DNA of 64,000 nucleotides from Gordionus sp. m RMFG-2023 (GCF_954871325.1 NC_088776.1:53834569-53898568); one strand, 5' to 3'; shown: positions 46,875 to 58,679, counted from the stretch's first letter. Notes: generated from the sequence alone by a model not told the origin. Translations and numbers: made by a program.

Positions 46875-49800
46875 ATGTCAGGAAGGGCATCCGATTGTAA
46901 AAACCATGCTACAAAAATTTCCCTATGGTCAACAAAGCATGGGCGGGGTACAGCCCAAAGTACCCCGTGGGCCTCCTCATCCGCCTACGACAAAAATAAG
47001 GATGGGAAACCTGGTGGAACCACTATTCATGAAAATGAAACCTATGACGGCCATAAACGACCTGATAAAAAGTGGAGAAACCAGTTTACGGGTGATCGAG
47101 TTAGGGTCGCGACATGGAATGTTGGGAGTATGACGGGAAGAGCGGGAGAAGTCGTCGATGTATTGCACAGAAGACATATAGATGTGTGCTGCATACAGGA
47201 GACTAGATGGAAAGGAAATGGGACCAGAATAATTGGCAAGACTAGCGAAAAGTATAAATTCTTTTGGCAAGGAGGTAATGATGGTAAGGCTGGAGTTGGG
47301 GTATTGGTTGCGGAGAAATTGGTAGACAAAGTAGTCGAAGTGAGAAGGCTAGACAACCAGATAATGGTTATCAAGATGATTATTGGTAGAAAGCTATATA
47401 ATATGATCTCGGCATATGTTCCTCAGGTTGGAAGAAGTGAAGAAGAGAAAGATGTATTTTGGGACAGTCTATTGGGGGTGACATCGAGACTGGCAAATGA
47501 AGAGGGGATTATCCTGGCTGGCGATCTGAATGGACATGTGGGAGCGAGTAGTGAGGGTTATGAAGGAGTACATGGAGGGTTCAGTTACGGCATGAGAAAT
47601 TTGGAAGGAGAGAGGATTTTAGAATTTAGTGATGCTATGGATATGATTGTTTGTAATACAATGTTTAAGAAAGAATCAAATAAGCTGGTGACTTATAAGT
47701 CGGGTAGTACCAAAAGTGTTGTGGATTACTTGTTATTAAGGAGATGTGATCGATGTATAATTAAAAATGTGAAAGTGATACCGGGAGAGGAATGTATAAA
47801 TCAGCATCGACTAGTTGTAGGAGATCTCACTCTTAAAGGTGCCAGGGTCACTAAAAGAAAGTTTTTCCCAAGGCTGAAGGTTTGGAAATTGAAGGAGGAG
47901 AATGCTAGACGTCAATTCAATATGGCATTGGCGATTAGGGAGGCGGAGGTGGCACAAGCATCTGGGGTGAATGACAAGTGGGAAGCCATGAAGAAAGCTT
48001 GGGTAATGACAACTGAGGAGGTATGTGGATGGACAAAAGGGCCGCCTAGACATAAGGAGACTTGGTGGTGGAGCCCAGAAGTAGCGAAAGCCGTGGATGA
48101 GAAACGGAGGTGTTTCAAAGTATGGTATAATAGCAAAGAAAATAGTGATAATGATATTTACAAGATGGCTAAAAGAAATGCTAAGAAATTAATAGCGAAG
48201 GCTCAAGAAGAAAAAAGACACGAGTTTGCTAAAGAAATGAAATGCGCTGATGGAATTGGAAATATGGTTAGAATGGCAAAACAGATGTCAAAAAAGAGGC
48301 AGGATGTGATAGGTGTAAAGTGTTTGAAAAATATGGAAGGAAAAATGACGATTGATAGTAGTGGTATTAAGAACACCTGGAAGATTTACATGAAAGGACT
48401 TTTGAATGAAGAAAATGAATGGAATAATAATATTAGTTGTGCAAAGGTAGAAGGTCCAGGGTGTAAATTTGGCAAGGACGAGATAAGGAGAGCAGTGAAA
48501 AAGATGAAGAAAGGGAAGGCATCGGGTTTAACGATGGTGGTATCAGAGATGTTTAAAGGTTCTGATGATTTAGGGATTGAATGGTTAATGAATTTAGCAA
48601 ATCAGATTGTCACAGAAGGTACTATTCCCGAGGACTGGCGAAGAAGTATAATTATACCAGTATACAAGGGGAAAGGTGATCCTTTAGATTGTGGGTCTTA
48701 CAGAGCTATTAAACTCTTGGAACATGCAATGAAAGTATTTGAGAGAGTGTTAGAAAAGCGGATAAGGGAACAAATCAAAATTGATGAAATGCAGTTTGGT
48801 TTTACATCGGGAAAAGGCACGACAGATGCAATTTTTGTGGTGAGACAAATTCAGGAGAAGTATCTTGCGAAGGAAAAGAAACTCTATTATGCGTTTGTTG
48901 ATTTGGAGAAAGCATTTGATAGGGTGCCGCGTGAGATTACAAGATGGGCCTTGAGAAAATCCGGTGTGGAGGAATGGTTAGTTACCGCAGTGATGGCAAT
49001 GTATGTTGGAGCACAAACAGCAGTACGGACGGATCATGGTGATAGTGACAGCTTTGAGGTGAAGGTAGGACTTCATCAAGGATCCGTGCTGAGTCCATTA
49101 TTATTTATCTTAGTAATGGATGTGGTGGCTAGAGAAATGCGTGAAGGACTTCCCTGGGAGATATTATATGCAGATGACCTTGTATTAATGGCAAACAGTG
49201 AGGGAGAATTGAGGGATAAAGTTAGTAAATGGAAGATGACTATGGAAGCAAAGGGCCTGAAAATGAATGCATCAAAAACAAAGGTGATGATTGGTGGGGA
49301 AAATCTAAAGATAGAAGAATCAGGTAAGTGGCCTTGTGGTGTATGTGGGAAAGGAGTTGCTAGAAATTCTATCCAATGCACCAGATGCCAGAAATGGGTA
49401 CATAAAAGATGTAGTGGGAAAAAAGGCAGTTTGATGTTAGAAAGAATGACCTTTATTTGTAAAACATGCATGAAAGGGATACATAATAATGATAACCTAA
49501 AAAATGGTGGTCTGGATATTGGCAATGGGTTAACCCTAGAAAAAGTGGATAAGTTTTGTTATTTAGGTGATATGCTAAACGCAGATGGTGGTGTAGATTC
49601 TGCTGTTGTTGCAAGGATCAGACAAGCTTGGAAGAAGTTCAGAGAGATGTCGTCTATTCTTACAAATAAAAAAGTTTCTCTGAAGTTAAAGGGGAAAGTT
49701 TACGTAAGCTGCGTGAGGAGTTGTTTAGTTTATGGCGGTGAAACATGGGCAATGAAAGCAATTCACGAAGCCAAATTAGAAAGAACAGAGATGAGGATGG

Positions 49801-50126
49801 TTAGATGGATGTGTGGGGTATCTCTGAGAGAGAGAAAAACTAGCAAGGAATTGCGAGCAAGATTAGGTATAGAAATGATTGGTATGGTAATGCGACGAAA
49901 TAGACTAAGATGGTTTGGGCATGTGGAACGTATGACAAGAGATGACTGGGTAAAGAGATGCACAATGATGGAAGTAGGAGGATCAAGACCTAGAGGAAGA
50001 CCCAAGATGACGTGGACAAATGTGATAGCGGCGGATATGAGAAGCTTGAATCTTACAAGTATTGATGCTCAGGACCGTCAAAAATGGAAAAGAAAAATCA
50101 GAGGGAAAACTGGCCTACCCGGGTAA
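46875..50126 (+). CDS. RTE endonuclease-reverse transcriptase with PHD-like finger
   Basis: 1,083 codons from ATG 46875; the open frame also has a TTG one codon earlier. Residues about 76-320 are an apurinic-type endonuclease: VATWNVGSMTGR, CCIQETRWKG (catalytic Glu about 109), GDLNGHVG, VDYLLLRR, QHRLVVGDL. Residues about 590-810 are the RT: IIPVYKGKGDP, FVDLEKAFDRVP, GLHQGSVLSPLLF and ILYADDLVLMA, with the catalytic Asp-Asp at about 767-768. Residues about 820-867 form a Cys4-His-Cys3 finger (CGVC, CTRC, H-x2-C, CKTC), inserted between RT and the C-terminal domain. The C-terminal domain (to 1083) contains NRLRWFGHVERM and RGRPKMTW. No stop or frameshift. Slight departures from the usual motifs are SYRAIKLL (often YRGI) and SGLTMVV (often G-DG). 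It would nick target DNA and reverse-transcribe the element RNA. Confidence 0.95.
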   Translation: MSGRASDCKNHATKISLWSTKHGRGTAQSTPWASSSAYDKNKDGKPGGTTIHENETYDGHKRPDKKWRNQFTGDRVRVATWNVGSMTGRAGEVVDVLHRRHIDVCCIQETRWKGNGTRIIGKTSEKYKFFWQGGNDGKAGVGVLVAEKLVDKVVEVRRLDNQIMVIKMIIGRKLYNMISAYVPQVGRSEEEKDVFWDSLLGVTSRLANEEGIILAGDLNGHVGASSEGYEGVHGGFSYGMRNLEGERILEFSDAMDMIVCNTMFKKESNKLVTYKSGSTKSVVDYLLLRRCDRCIIKNVKVIPGEECINQHRLVVGDLTLKGARVTKRKFFPRLKVWKLKEENARRQFNMALAIREAEVAQASGVNDKWEAMKKAWVMTTEEVCGWTKGPPRHKETWWWSPEVAKAVDEKRRCFKVWYNSKENSDNDIYKMAKRNAKKLIAKAQEEKRHEFAKEMKCADGIGNMVRMAKQMSKKRQDVIGVKCLKNMEGKMTIDSSGIKNTWKIYMKGLLNEENEWNNNISCAKVEGPGCKFGKDEIRRAVKKMKKGKASGLTMVVSEMFKGSDDLGIEWLMNLANQIVTEGTIPEDWRRSIIIPVYKGKGDPLDCGSYRAIKLLEHAMKVFERVLEKRIREQIKIDEMQFGFTSGKGTTDAIFVVRQIQEKYLAKEKKLYYAFVDLEKAFDRVPREITRWALRKSGVEEWLVTAVMAMYVGAQTAVRTDHGDSDSFEVKVGLHQGSVLSPLLFILVMDVVAREMREGLPWEILYADDLVLMANSEGELRDKVSKWKMTMEAKGLKMNASKTKVMIGGENLKIEESGKWPCGVCGKGVARNSIQCTRCQKWVHKRCSGKKGSLMLERMTFICKTCMKGIHNNDNLKNGGLDIGNGLTLEKVDKFCYLGDMLNADGGVDSAVVARIRQAWKKFREMSSILTNKKVSLKLKGKVYVSCVRSCLVYGGETWAMKAIHEAKLERTEMRMVRWMCGVSLRERKTSKELRARLGIEMIGMVMRRNRLRWFGHVERMTRDDWVKRCTMMEVGGSRPRGRPKMTWTNVIAADMRSLNLTSIDAQDRQKWKRKIRGKTGLPG

Positions 50127-50175
50127 ACCTGGAAATCGCCATAAAACGGAGAAGAAGATATTCTTAAATCCTAAC

Positions 50176-53100
50176 ATTTATTAAATCTTAAATATTACAA
50201 TTTATTATTAATTTATTTATAGAATATTTAAAAAATATATTTTAAGTTATAGAGTGCTGGAAACCGAAAATTCCTATTATTATATTAATTTTTTATCTGG
50301 ATTTATTTTACTATTCAATTAAATATTAAATGATTTGTGATTATTTTATAAACATTGATTACATTTTAATTATATTTAAATCATTATTCATAATAAATTT
50401 TTAATCATGCATCATCCACATGTCGTTTATGTAAATAAAAGCCCTAGTAAGTCTAATATTAATAAATATTAAAAACATAAGGTACTTGAAGATTTATAAT
50501 TATTCATTTTGTTTTAAAGATTATTAATTTTATTGTTTTATTTTGATAAGAACTTTATTTTATCGTTGAAAAATTGAAAAATATATTTATAAGCAAGAAA
50601 AATATTCAGAAAAATTTAAAAATATTATCTTCAATAACAATTGCTTAGTTTATCAATTAATCTTTAATATGTTCATCTGTTAAGTTTCAATAAGAATACA
50701 ATACATATTAAAAGAGATTTTTTTATTTAGATTTCTCAAGATTAAACTGAGATATAGATATTTTATATTAAATGAATATTTACCGTTTCTAAATAAGATA
50801 TCATAGGAGTAAAAGTAGTTAGAAAAAGACATATACCATTTTCTGACGAGTATTTATCTAATGGTAAAAATTTTGGATGGGTATCATAAGGTAGATCTGG
50901 CCTATTTAATTTTTTGTACTTATTATTCTATTAAAAAGGGGTTTTCATACTGTATGAGGTGGTGTTTATGTGGTCAGTGATCCGGAGTGAAACAAACCGT
51001 TATATCGGAATAAACATTTAAATCTAAACTATATACAAGCTTTAAACCAAATATAATTTTTTTTTTCTGAACCAGTTTAAAACCCTTCTATTTATAATAT
51101 AAATAGAAATCTAAGGACCTTATATTTTTCAATAAAACATTCCCGTAGAGTTTTATTATTTTTATAATGATAATTTTTTTTTAAATTTTAGCATATTTTT
51201 TTAGAATATTGTTAAATATTTTGTTCCTTTAATGATTGAGAGTAGTACACTTCTTGATATCTCATGCAATAAAAGAAGAGATAATGTATATATTTTCATA
51301 TTTATATTCAAGACTAATTTTAGAAAAAAAAGGATTATTTATCCTTTAATAACTTTTAACATAAATTAAATCAAATATAAAAATATTGGGACTTATAGAT
51401 ATTTCTAAAAAAAATGTACAAAACTCTATTGGATGTCTAACTTAAATTTTCAATAGAATTGGCTTAAAAACCAATCAAAAACCTTTCAAAAGATGATTTA
51501 CTTTTTTTTATTGTTCAGAATTTATAAATTTAATTTTTTATTTATATAATTTATTTGGACAATCTTAGTTTCATCATCGTTATTCAAGTTCTTAAATATT
51601 TCCCATGTTTCATCCCTATATATATTAATGTCTATTTTTCTCCTTCTCAAAAAATTGTTTTATAATTTATATTCCTTTCATTTACTGAATTTGGCGTTAA
51701 TTACTAATCCAGCAAGAGAAAAAAATATTTTTCTAGGTATTATTGTTATGGGTATGAGAAAGAGGAAATTGATTATTCTTAAAAATATGCATCTCTATAA
51801 ACTTTTTATTAAAAATGTCATACTAGATTTTGATAGTTAAAAATTATATCATCTACATATTATTAAGTTTATATAATTTGAATATTAATTTGAAATTTTT
51901 TTTTACCCTTGTAACAAGCACTGTTTTATTATAAAGAACGAAATTAAAATTGTGATTCACTTTTCTTATTCACACAATTATTTTAAAAAAATTAATTCGA
52001 TAATCTATGAGCAAAATATATAAAGATGTGCAATATTTTTCTACATAAAATATTTAGTTAAAAAAATCACCTCAAATCGAGCCGTTTAACACTATGAGTT
52101 GATCTATTTGACCAATATAATAAGTCATTTCCGAACGCTATCTCCTCTTACGATTATAATTTTTTATCTTCATCATATTCCATTTTCATAATTCAGAATT
52201 TAAATTTATATATGTTATCCAAAAAATATGGCCAAACCACAACTGATCTTTCGAGTATTTCTTTCAAATGTTAAATATCTAGCATTGTTATTCCTATCTT
52301 AAATTAGTCTAATTTTGCTATTTATATGCTTGCCTTACGTATTTATTTTCGGTTCCAGATCTATATTTAATTTCAATTGTACTAGTTCAAGTTTTATCTC
52401 ATATTCAACATTTTTGTATGATAAAAAGTTTTTTAAAAAAAATACATAGGAAATTTGTATTCATCAACTATAAAGTAGAACGCGAGATTTAATTGAGGTT
52501 TATCTAGTTATAATTATTGTTGTTTTTATTAAATACGAAAGAATAAGTGGTTTTTTATTTTTGATATATTAATTGATTCTTTTTGTTTTTTTAGGTCAAT
52601 ATCTTGTAATATTTTTGACTAACAGAGCTTACTATATTGGCAATTTCACTTTTACCGCATTTGTGGCAGCTATCATTATAAGCTAGACATTATTTTAGCA
52701 TGTGTATTTTTCAAAATCTTTATCATCTATATATATATTTATATAAAGTGCAAAATAGTTCATATATGTAGAAATCCTTTTAAAAAGAAACTATATTTTT
52801 TCCATGTATATATTACAGAATCAACGAAGTCCAATCCGGTCTGTTTGAGTCTGATCCAGCGCGATTATATTTAATTACAACAAATTAATTAATGCATTTT
52901 AATATTTTTTTGTAAAGGTTCTACTAATGTAATAATATCGATACTGTTTATTCTAATATATAAGGTATATTCTTTTAATTATAACCATTTGTAGTTTATT
53001 TTATTTATATTTAAAACTTGATTGACTAAAACTTAGTTTTTTTGCTATATAAACAGGATATTTTATTTGAATAGTCACCCCCCCCCATCCATTCCTACTT

Positions 53101-53558
53101 TTTTTCCATGCTTTATTCTGAAAAAATCAGCTATAGATATTTTATTTTATTTTTCAAGGATTAAAATATTTCTTGTTAATATTTTATTAGACTTGATGGA
53201 GTTGATATATTTATCCAAAGGCAACAACAATAATATAAACAAGATATGTTATTTGAATACACCCCTCCCCCTTCCCGTTTGGACCTCTCTTTGCCACGAG
53301 GTTGACATAATATTATTTTAGCGAAAATCTTAATCGGGCTGGGTAAAATCCCAAAGGTTTTTCTCTAAACATTATTTGTAAAACCATATGGTCTATTTTC
53401 CATCAGGCAGAGATAAACATATATGTTCCAGGAGATTAAGTTAGTTAGCCAAACCTAATCTATTTTAGATTATAAAATTATTATCTCTGTGCCTAAAAAC
53501 AAGCTAAACCATGTCTGTCCTTATAATCTGATTTTCTACTACATCTCTTAATTAGGTA
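50176..53558. other. AT-rich sequence without recognised gene
   Basis: About 3.4 kb, AT-rich. The 60-85-codon ORFs at 51628 and 53067 have no recognisable domain. Two similar C-rich tracts occur at 53078-53090 and 53262-53275, each after 'tatttgaata', suggesting a small local duplication. 53325-53345 contains the 'cttaatcgggctg' scrap of the fold-back family. Confidence 0.45.
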
Positions 53559-55136
53559 CAGGCGTGTAACTAATGAGGGAGGGGAAGAGGAAAATTTTCC
53601 CTCTTATCGCAAATTTGACTGTTTTGTTATATATCATTTTAAACTAATAAAAAATTTACCTCCCCCTCCCTCCCCCCCATTTTCAGTCAAAATTTTTCAA
53701 ATATTTGAATATCAATTTTCCAAAAAACTTTTAAAAAATTAATTTATTCAAATTTTCTTTCCTTGTGATTATATTAACATTATTAAAAAATATTAATAAA
53801 ATGGAAAAATTACCTTCTATACACAATGCTATGGATATTTTAACTTATAAAATAACATATATATAATATATTTTTAACCATTATATCTAAAACTTATGAT
53901 TTTTTTAAATATCCGAAGCGTTCAGATGTTTTAAATCGAACTATATTAATGAATGAAACAAAAACCCGTTATCAAAAATTTTAAAAAAAGTGCCCTACAA
54001 GATGGGTTATATGTTATGATTAAGTTTCGACATTTATAGAATACTGGAAGAGATGATCAGAATATCTTTACATAAAATTACTAAATGGCAAGATAGTAAT
54101 GTGCCTTCAGAAACGATTATTAAATTCAATAGATCAATCAGAGTTTATCTTTACTGCTAGTTTCATTAATAAATTATTTTCCTATAACTCACTATTTTGT
54201 AGAAAATTACAAAAATTTAGATTTGGTTCAGGTTATTAATTGGTGGAAAATGTATATGAACAGGTCAATATAAGAATTAATGTAATTAAATATTTTCCTA
54301 AAATTTATCCGGACGTTAAAGCTAAATCTTATGATATAACACTAATTAAACCTCATCTAGGACCTAGCCAATTATTGAGATATATTCTAAATGTTGACTC
54401 AACTGAAGAATATTATTAAATATCCATTTTCATCCCATTCTTAGATATTTTTTTATCGCAAATAAGAACGGTTTTTAAATAAAAACATGTCTTTAGCAAT
54501 CTACAAATTTAATTACATAAGTCCCTTCTTCGTTTTCAGATGCCACTATTGGTAAAAAATATTTAGCAAAATTTTATTTCTTGATATTGATATTGAAATC
54601 AATTTAATCAGTGAATTCATATTGAAGTATAAATATTTACTTGTTATTTAACTGAGCATGCTATTGATGAGCAATCGGCCTAAGGAAATCTAGGCTCAAT
54701 TTCCAAATATTATGAAGTTGTGTTGTTTTATATTATTGCATGTTTGCCTTTTACAACATATACGAATGAAAGGACCTTTTCTAATTTGAGAGGGTTGAAA
54801 GCTTATTTACGAAATATTACTTCCATTTCGGTTTTATAGTATTTAATAAATATTTTGTATAATGTTGTATTTGATAAGAAGTTATAAAAACTTGTTTTTA
54901 AATTATTTTCTAGTCAATATTTTATACACACTACAATTAGTATTGTAAATAAAAAAAAATTATTCTATTTATATTGAGAATTTAAGCAGAGGCTAGTTTT
55001 TAAAATAGAATAGCTCAAACATATGACCAGCCGAAGGTCGGGAAAAAACTGGTTGAAGGTCAGCTAAGAGAGGTTTGGGGGCTTTCGCCATCCAAAAGGA
55101 TTTTACCCCTCATAGGAAAATCCTGGATATGCCCTG
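53559..55136 (+). mobile_element. Decayed hAT transposon
   Basis: It starts CAGGCGTGTAACTA and ends with a sequence whose complement reads CAGGGCATATCCAGGA, in hAT style. G-rich (left) and CTTTCGCC/GGGGGCT-type (right) subterminal sequence follows. The eight flanking bases do not match (ATTAGGTA and AAACATTC), so either an end is misplaced or the TSD has decayed. Transposase debris on the plus strand includes SEFIFTASFINKLF near 54140, and the C-terminal dimerisation motif at 54735-54840. Confidence 0.7.
54735..54840 (+). pseudogene. hAT transposase dimerisation-domain fragment
   Basis: Reads LPFTTYTNERTFSNLRGLKA then YLRNI, matching the 'LPVTTA--ERSFS-L--IK-YLR' end of ZMYM1-type hAT transposases, with the catalytic Glu in NERTF. 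A stop follows about 15 codons later. Upstream pieces near 54100-54420 (FINKLFSYNSLF, KPHLGPSQLL) are in several frames with stops, so no functional protein is possible. Confidence 0.75.
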
Positions 55137-55439
55137 AAACATTCAAATACTAAAGATGAGAGGAAAGGAGGGCTGATAAAGAAACTAAATTGAGAGAATA
55201 TGAGGCCCTAAAAAGATTTAAATTTTTCGAAGGCCATAACGATTTCCTTATCAAATAAATAGATATGATAAGTGGAAATATATTAATATATGGTTCCAAT
55301 TTGGTTAAGCATTTTGCTAACTCCAGACTAATTATGTGGACAGCAATATTTAAAGGATTTTATTGAATTTAGTCTTAATAAAGAAACGATGTAGATAACT
55401 AAATTCCTGGCTATACTTGCTTCCTCGGCTAGGAGAATT

Positions 55440-57560
55440 TTCTTGGTTGTTAGATTTTCGGAATAGGTCTAATACAAATGTAATCACAAGCGAAAGATAC
55501 CCCTTTCAAAATAAATTAATGTTTAACTATCTGGCCTCTCCCCATGATTTAAATATATTTTATTTGTAGAAGACAATTTTTCCCCTCGAGACTAGGAATA
55601 GTGTAAACCCTGTGCAGTTAATTTATTCTTAAATAATTTCCAAACTAATGAATTTTGATATATTATATTTAAACCAAATTTTAATTTTAATAAGAAAAAT
55701 TTTTTGGATAAATTTGAAATTTTTATATTAAAAAAAATTAAAAATCAACGTAAAAGGATTTGGAAAATTTGCTAGCACTTTAATTTTTAATGGATAATAT
55801 TACCCCAGTCTCCCTTCACTTCTATACGAAAAAAATTCAAATTACAAATGAGTGTATATATAAAAATTTTCTTTTTCTTATAAAATAAAAGATAAGTTTA
55901 ACATTAAATTAAAATGAAAAGCATTTAATTTCGTTTTTTTAAATAATGTTTGTTTAAAAGGTTAAATAAATATAATTTTTTTTTTTATTATGTAGAAAAA
56001 ATAAAAATCAGGAAATGCATTTACATTTATCAAAAAAAGAAGATAAATTAGGATATTGGTTTAAAATTAAAAAAAAATTAGCTCTGAAATTATCTACCTT
56101 AAAACGTAAAATTCCTCATAAATTTATAATTTTATTTTATTTCTAAAAATATAATATTTATTTTTATTATCTATAAATACAACACAAAATTTATATATGA
56201 AAAAAAAGTTTAAAAAAAACCAACATTATATTATTTTCATAAACAGTTGATAGGTTAAAAAAACAGGTAAATAAGTTCGTGTAAAATTATATTATTTTTT
56301 AGATAGGGATTTTAAACTATTTTGTAGGAAAAGAAGAGTCTATAAAAAAAAAACTGGATATAACGACTCATAACTTTCTTTATATTATCGTTATCTCTTC
56401 CTGTAAGAAGAAATATTTGTAATTTTGAAATATTTTGGATTGTATGAAAATTGGATGGGCCAAAATTTAAAAAAATTTATAGTTTTTTTCGTTTTTTTAC
56501 ATTTTATTAATTTTTTTCTGTTATTTTTTAAAATATTCTTCTTTGATTTTTAATGAAAAAACTTCCTTTTGTTGAAAAAACTGTACCTTTCGCTTTCCCC
56601 CATTTTTTTTTATTCCATATGGGTTGGAATGCGTTTCGCCTATTAGACATTTTGCCTAAGACTTTTCATCTAAAGCTTTTTAGCCTAAGGAGTGCCAAAC
56701 GCCAATAAGTAATAATTTAATCTATAGATTTTTTGCCTAAGCTAAAGGCGAAAAATCTTAGGCGAAATGTCTATAGACGAATCTCTTATATGCCATTATT
56801 ATGTACTTTGTATAGTATATTGATTTGTACAATCTTTATTAATAAAATTAAATGAGTCGTATACCTCTTAGGTTTTAGGCTACTTAGTAGAATCTAAATC
56901 GCTGACTAAACAGGCTACTATTTAGAATCAGATCACATGACAGGACCTTACTTATTCTATAACATTGAAAAAGACATAAGCATATCAAATAGGTAATTTT
57001 TTTTTTAATATTTGCATTAATTCCAAATTTTTAATTTCAAAAATAAGAAAAGTAATAAACCAATTTTTCAAATACCATAACCAGTTAAAATACCTAAGGG
57101 GATATGACAAAAAATTGTTATTAAAATTGGAAGGTGATAGGAGGAGTAGTTTTAAATTAAATTTTTCCCAATTATATAGAATTTCCTTTTATTTTGCTAT
57201 TTATAATTTGGAGGGGCGAGTGCCTGAGAAGGATTGAGGAGGATAGAGATATTATAATATTTTTGGGGGGTGGGGGGGGGGGAGTGGGGTCCAGAAGTCC
57301 CTAATAAAATTTATAATGAAAACTTAACCTAATAATGTTTTTTCACCTTATCATAGTAATCTGGCTGCCACCATGAACGGGGATGAATAATCGCTTATGA
57401 TTGTCCATATTTTATAGGTTAGATATTAAAATTCATAATAATTTCGGAATCTGCAATTATTTAACCCTAATTCTTTTTATAAAATTTTCAGCCATTTTAT
57501 GAGTATCTTTGTTACCCCAATTGTCATTTTTACTCATAATTTGAAAGCTAGTTCTTTATT
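55440..57560. repeat. Large segmental repeat, copy A
   Basis: The first of three diverged direct copies; the others are at about 58680-59960 (B) and 61270-63130 (C). Shared blocks in order: 'gaagacaattttt' (55570, also in C), 'aatcaacgt-aaaggattt' (55742, also in C), long A/T tracts, a fold-back at 56631, 'gacgaatctctt' followed by 'ttgatttgtacaatcttt' (56777 onward), and the 'gcgagtgcctgaga-ggattgaggagg' block with a long G-run (57217-57290). No coding sequence. Confidence 0.7.
56631..56783. repeat. Fold-back repeat (GCGTTTCGCC family), copy 1
   Basis: GCGTTTCGCCTATTAGACAT and TTTTGCCTAAGACTTTTC on the left are mirrored on the right by CTTAGGCGAAATGTCTATAG. The sequence between also contains GCCTAAG/CTTAGGC repeats, giving a strong imperfect hairpin of about 150 nt. 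Related copies lie at 59668-59845 and 62126-62278. Confidence 0.7.
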
Positions 57561-58211
57561 ATCAGATTAGCAAAAAATTTTACCAGAATTATAAAAATAT
57601 AATACCTAAAATATTGACAATGTATAAATATTTTTTCGAAAAATTAAAAAAATTCAAATTACATGCTAGAATAGAGTCACTAGGTTTATATAATATTATT
57701 TTGACTATGATCTTAATTGAACCATTTTTTAAATTCGACCTAACTCGGGCTGAACAACAATATTATGATAGGAATATTGAATATAACATTAGAAAATGCA
57801 TCTAATATAGAAATGGGTGCAGTTTAATATAACATTAGAAAATGCATCTAATATAGAAATGGGTGCAGTTTAATATAACATTAGAAAATGCATCTAATAT
57901 AGAAATGGGTGCAGTTTATGTTTCTAAATTTACTAAGATCACAAGTCTAGGGTAAATTTATTTTACAACGAAAATGGACATTGTGTTTAAATGGACATGA
58001 TTTTAATAATAATTATAATAATCACATACAGATTATCTATATTAAAGAAGATACCTTTTATTATAAATGCAAACATTTTACTTAGTCTCTTTTAATTAGA
58101 TTAATTTTATTAATCTTGACTTTATTTAGCCTTTTCAATACACATATGCTCACATTTAAATGCCATTATACCAATTTATTTTTGAATCTCGTCGCAAACT
58201 AGTGCTTCACT
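57561..58211. other. AT-rich spacer with a 46-bp x 3 tandem repeat
   Basis: 57600-57750 contains a degraded fold-back-family fragment ('gatcttaattgaacc', 'aaattcgacctaactcgggc'). It is followed by three tandem copies of a 46-bp unit from 57781 to about 57920. The 63-codon ORF at 57614 reads across these repeats and is not a gene. Confidence 0.55.
57781..57918. repeat. 46-bp unit, three identical tandem copies
   Basis: Units start at 57781, 57827 and 57873; each begins ATATAACATTAGAAAATGCA and contains 'gaaatgggtgcagttta'. No difference between copies was seen, so the expansion is recent. Confidence 0.9.
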
Positions 58212-58471
58212 CAGCGTCTACATGACAGGATTTTCACTGGATGCAAACCCCCCCTCAAAAACCTCAGCTAGTAATCTATCTATATTATAATAGGTCTATT
58301 ATTATATTATAAATAATTAAAGCAAACTTTATTCACATATAATTCAAAAATGCAGTAGATAACATTCTAAATAATTTTACCCTACCCCCCAACTGATGCC
58401 TACCCCCTACTCCCTTTTACGATATTTGGATGCAAACTGTTCCTCCCCCCCCCCCGCTCATGTAGACTCTG
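58212..58471. mobile_element. 260-bp hAT MITE related to the 7.45-kb element
   Basis: The ends, read inward, are CAGCGTCTACATGA and CAGAGTCTACATGA. Perfect 8-bp TSD GCTTCACT at 58204-58211 and 58472-58479. The termini share GTCTACATG with the 20884-28338 hAT, and the subterminal sequence is also shared (GGATGCAAAC at both ends; CTACCCCCCAA and GCCTACCCCC inside). It has no ORF. Most likely it is, or was, mobilised by the transposase of that element family. Confidence 0.93.
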
Positions 58472-58679
58472 GCTTCACTATATTTCTAAAAAATTACTAA
58501 GCATGTCAAAATAGGTGAAAAATATTTTTATATATAGGAAATATTATGTTTATATGGGATGACAACTACCGTTTTTCGCATATAAGAAAGACACCTGGAT
58601 CAATGTGTTCTATTATTCGTTTCACATATGAATTCAATTTTTTAAAGGACAACAAAGTATCTATTCAACTAGAGGTAAA

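Larger units (their letters stand above)
46723..50157 (+). mobile_element. Full-length RTE-type retrotransposon with 18-bp TSD
   Basis: Flanked by a perfect 18-bp duplication ATATTCTTAAATCCTAAC (46706-46723 and 50158-50175). The last base of the left copy may instead be the first of the element. It comprises a 5' UTR of about 150 nt that starts with a ribozyme-like fold, one long intact ORF, and a 31-nt 3' UTR ending GGAGAAGAAG; the very short, repeat-like 3' end is typical of RTE LINEs. It is visibly more GC-rich than its surroundings. The intact ORF and perfect TSD mark a recent insertion that may still be active. It belongs to a different RTE lineage from copies A and B, which lack the zinc finger. 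Confidence 0.95.

Noticed and set aside
46906-50005. Open frames of 74-149 codons overlapping the RTE ORF on both strands (for example 49076-49525 minus)
   Set aside because: They are shadows of the 1,083-codon RTE protein in other frames, with no recognisable domains.
53559-55136. Exact TSD for the third hAT element
   Set aside because: The eight bases flanking the proposed ends (ATTAGGTA and AAACATTC) do not match, so no TSD is claimed.
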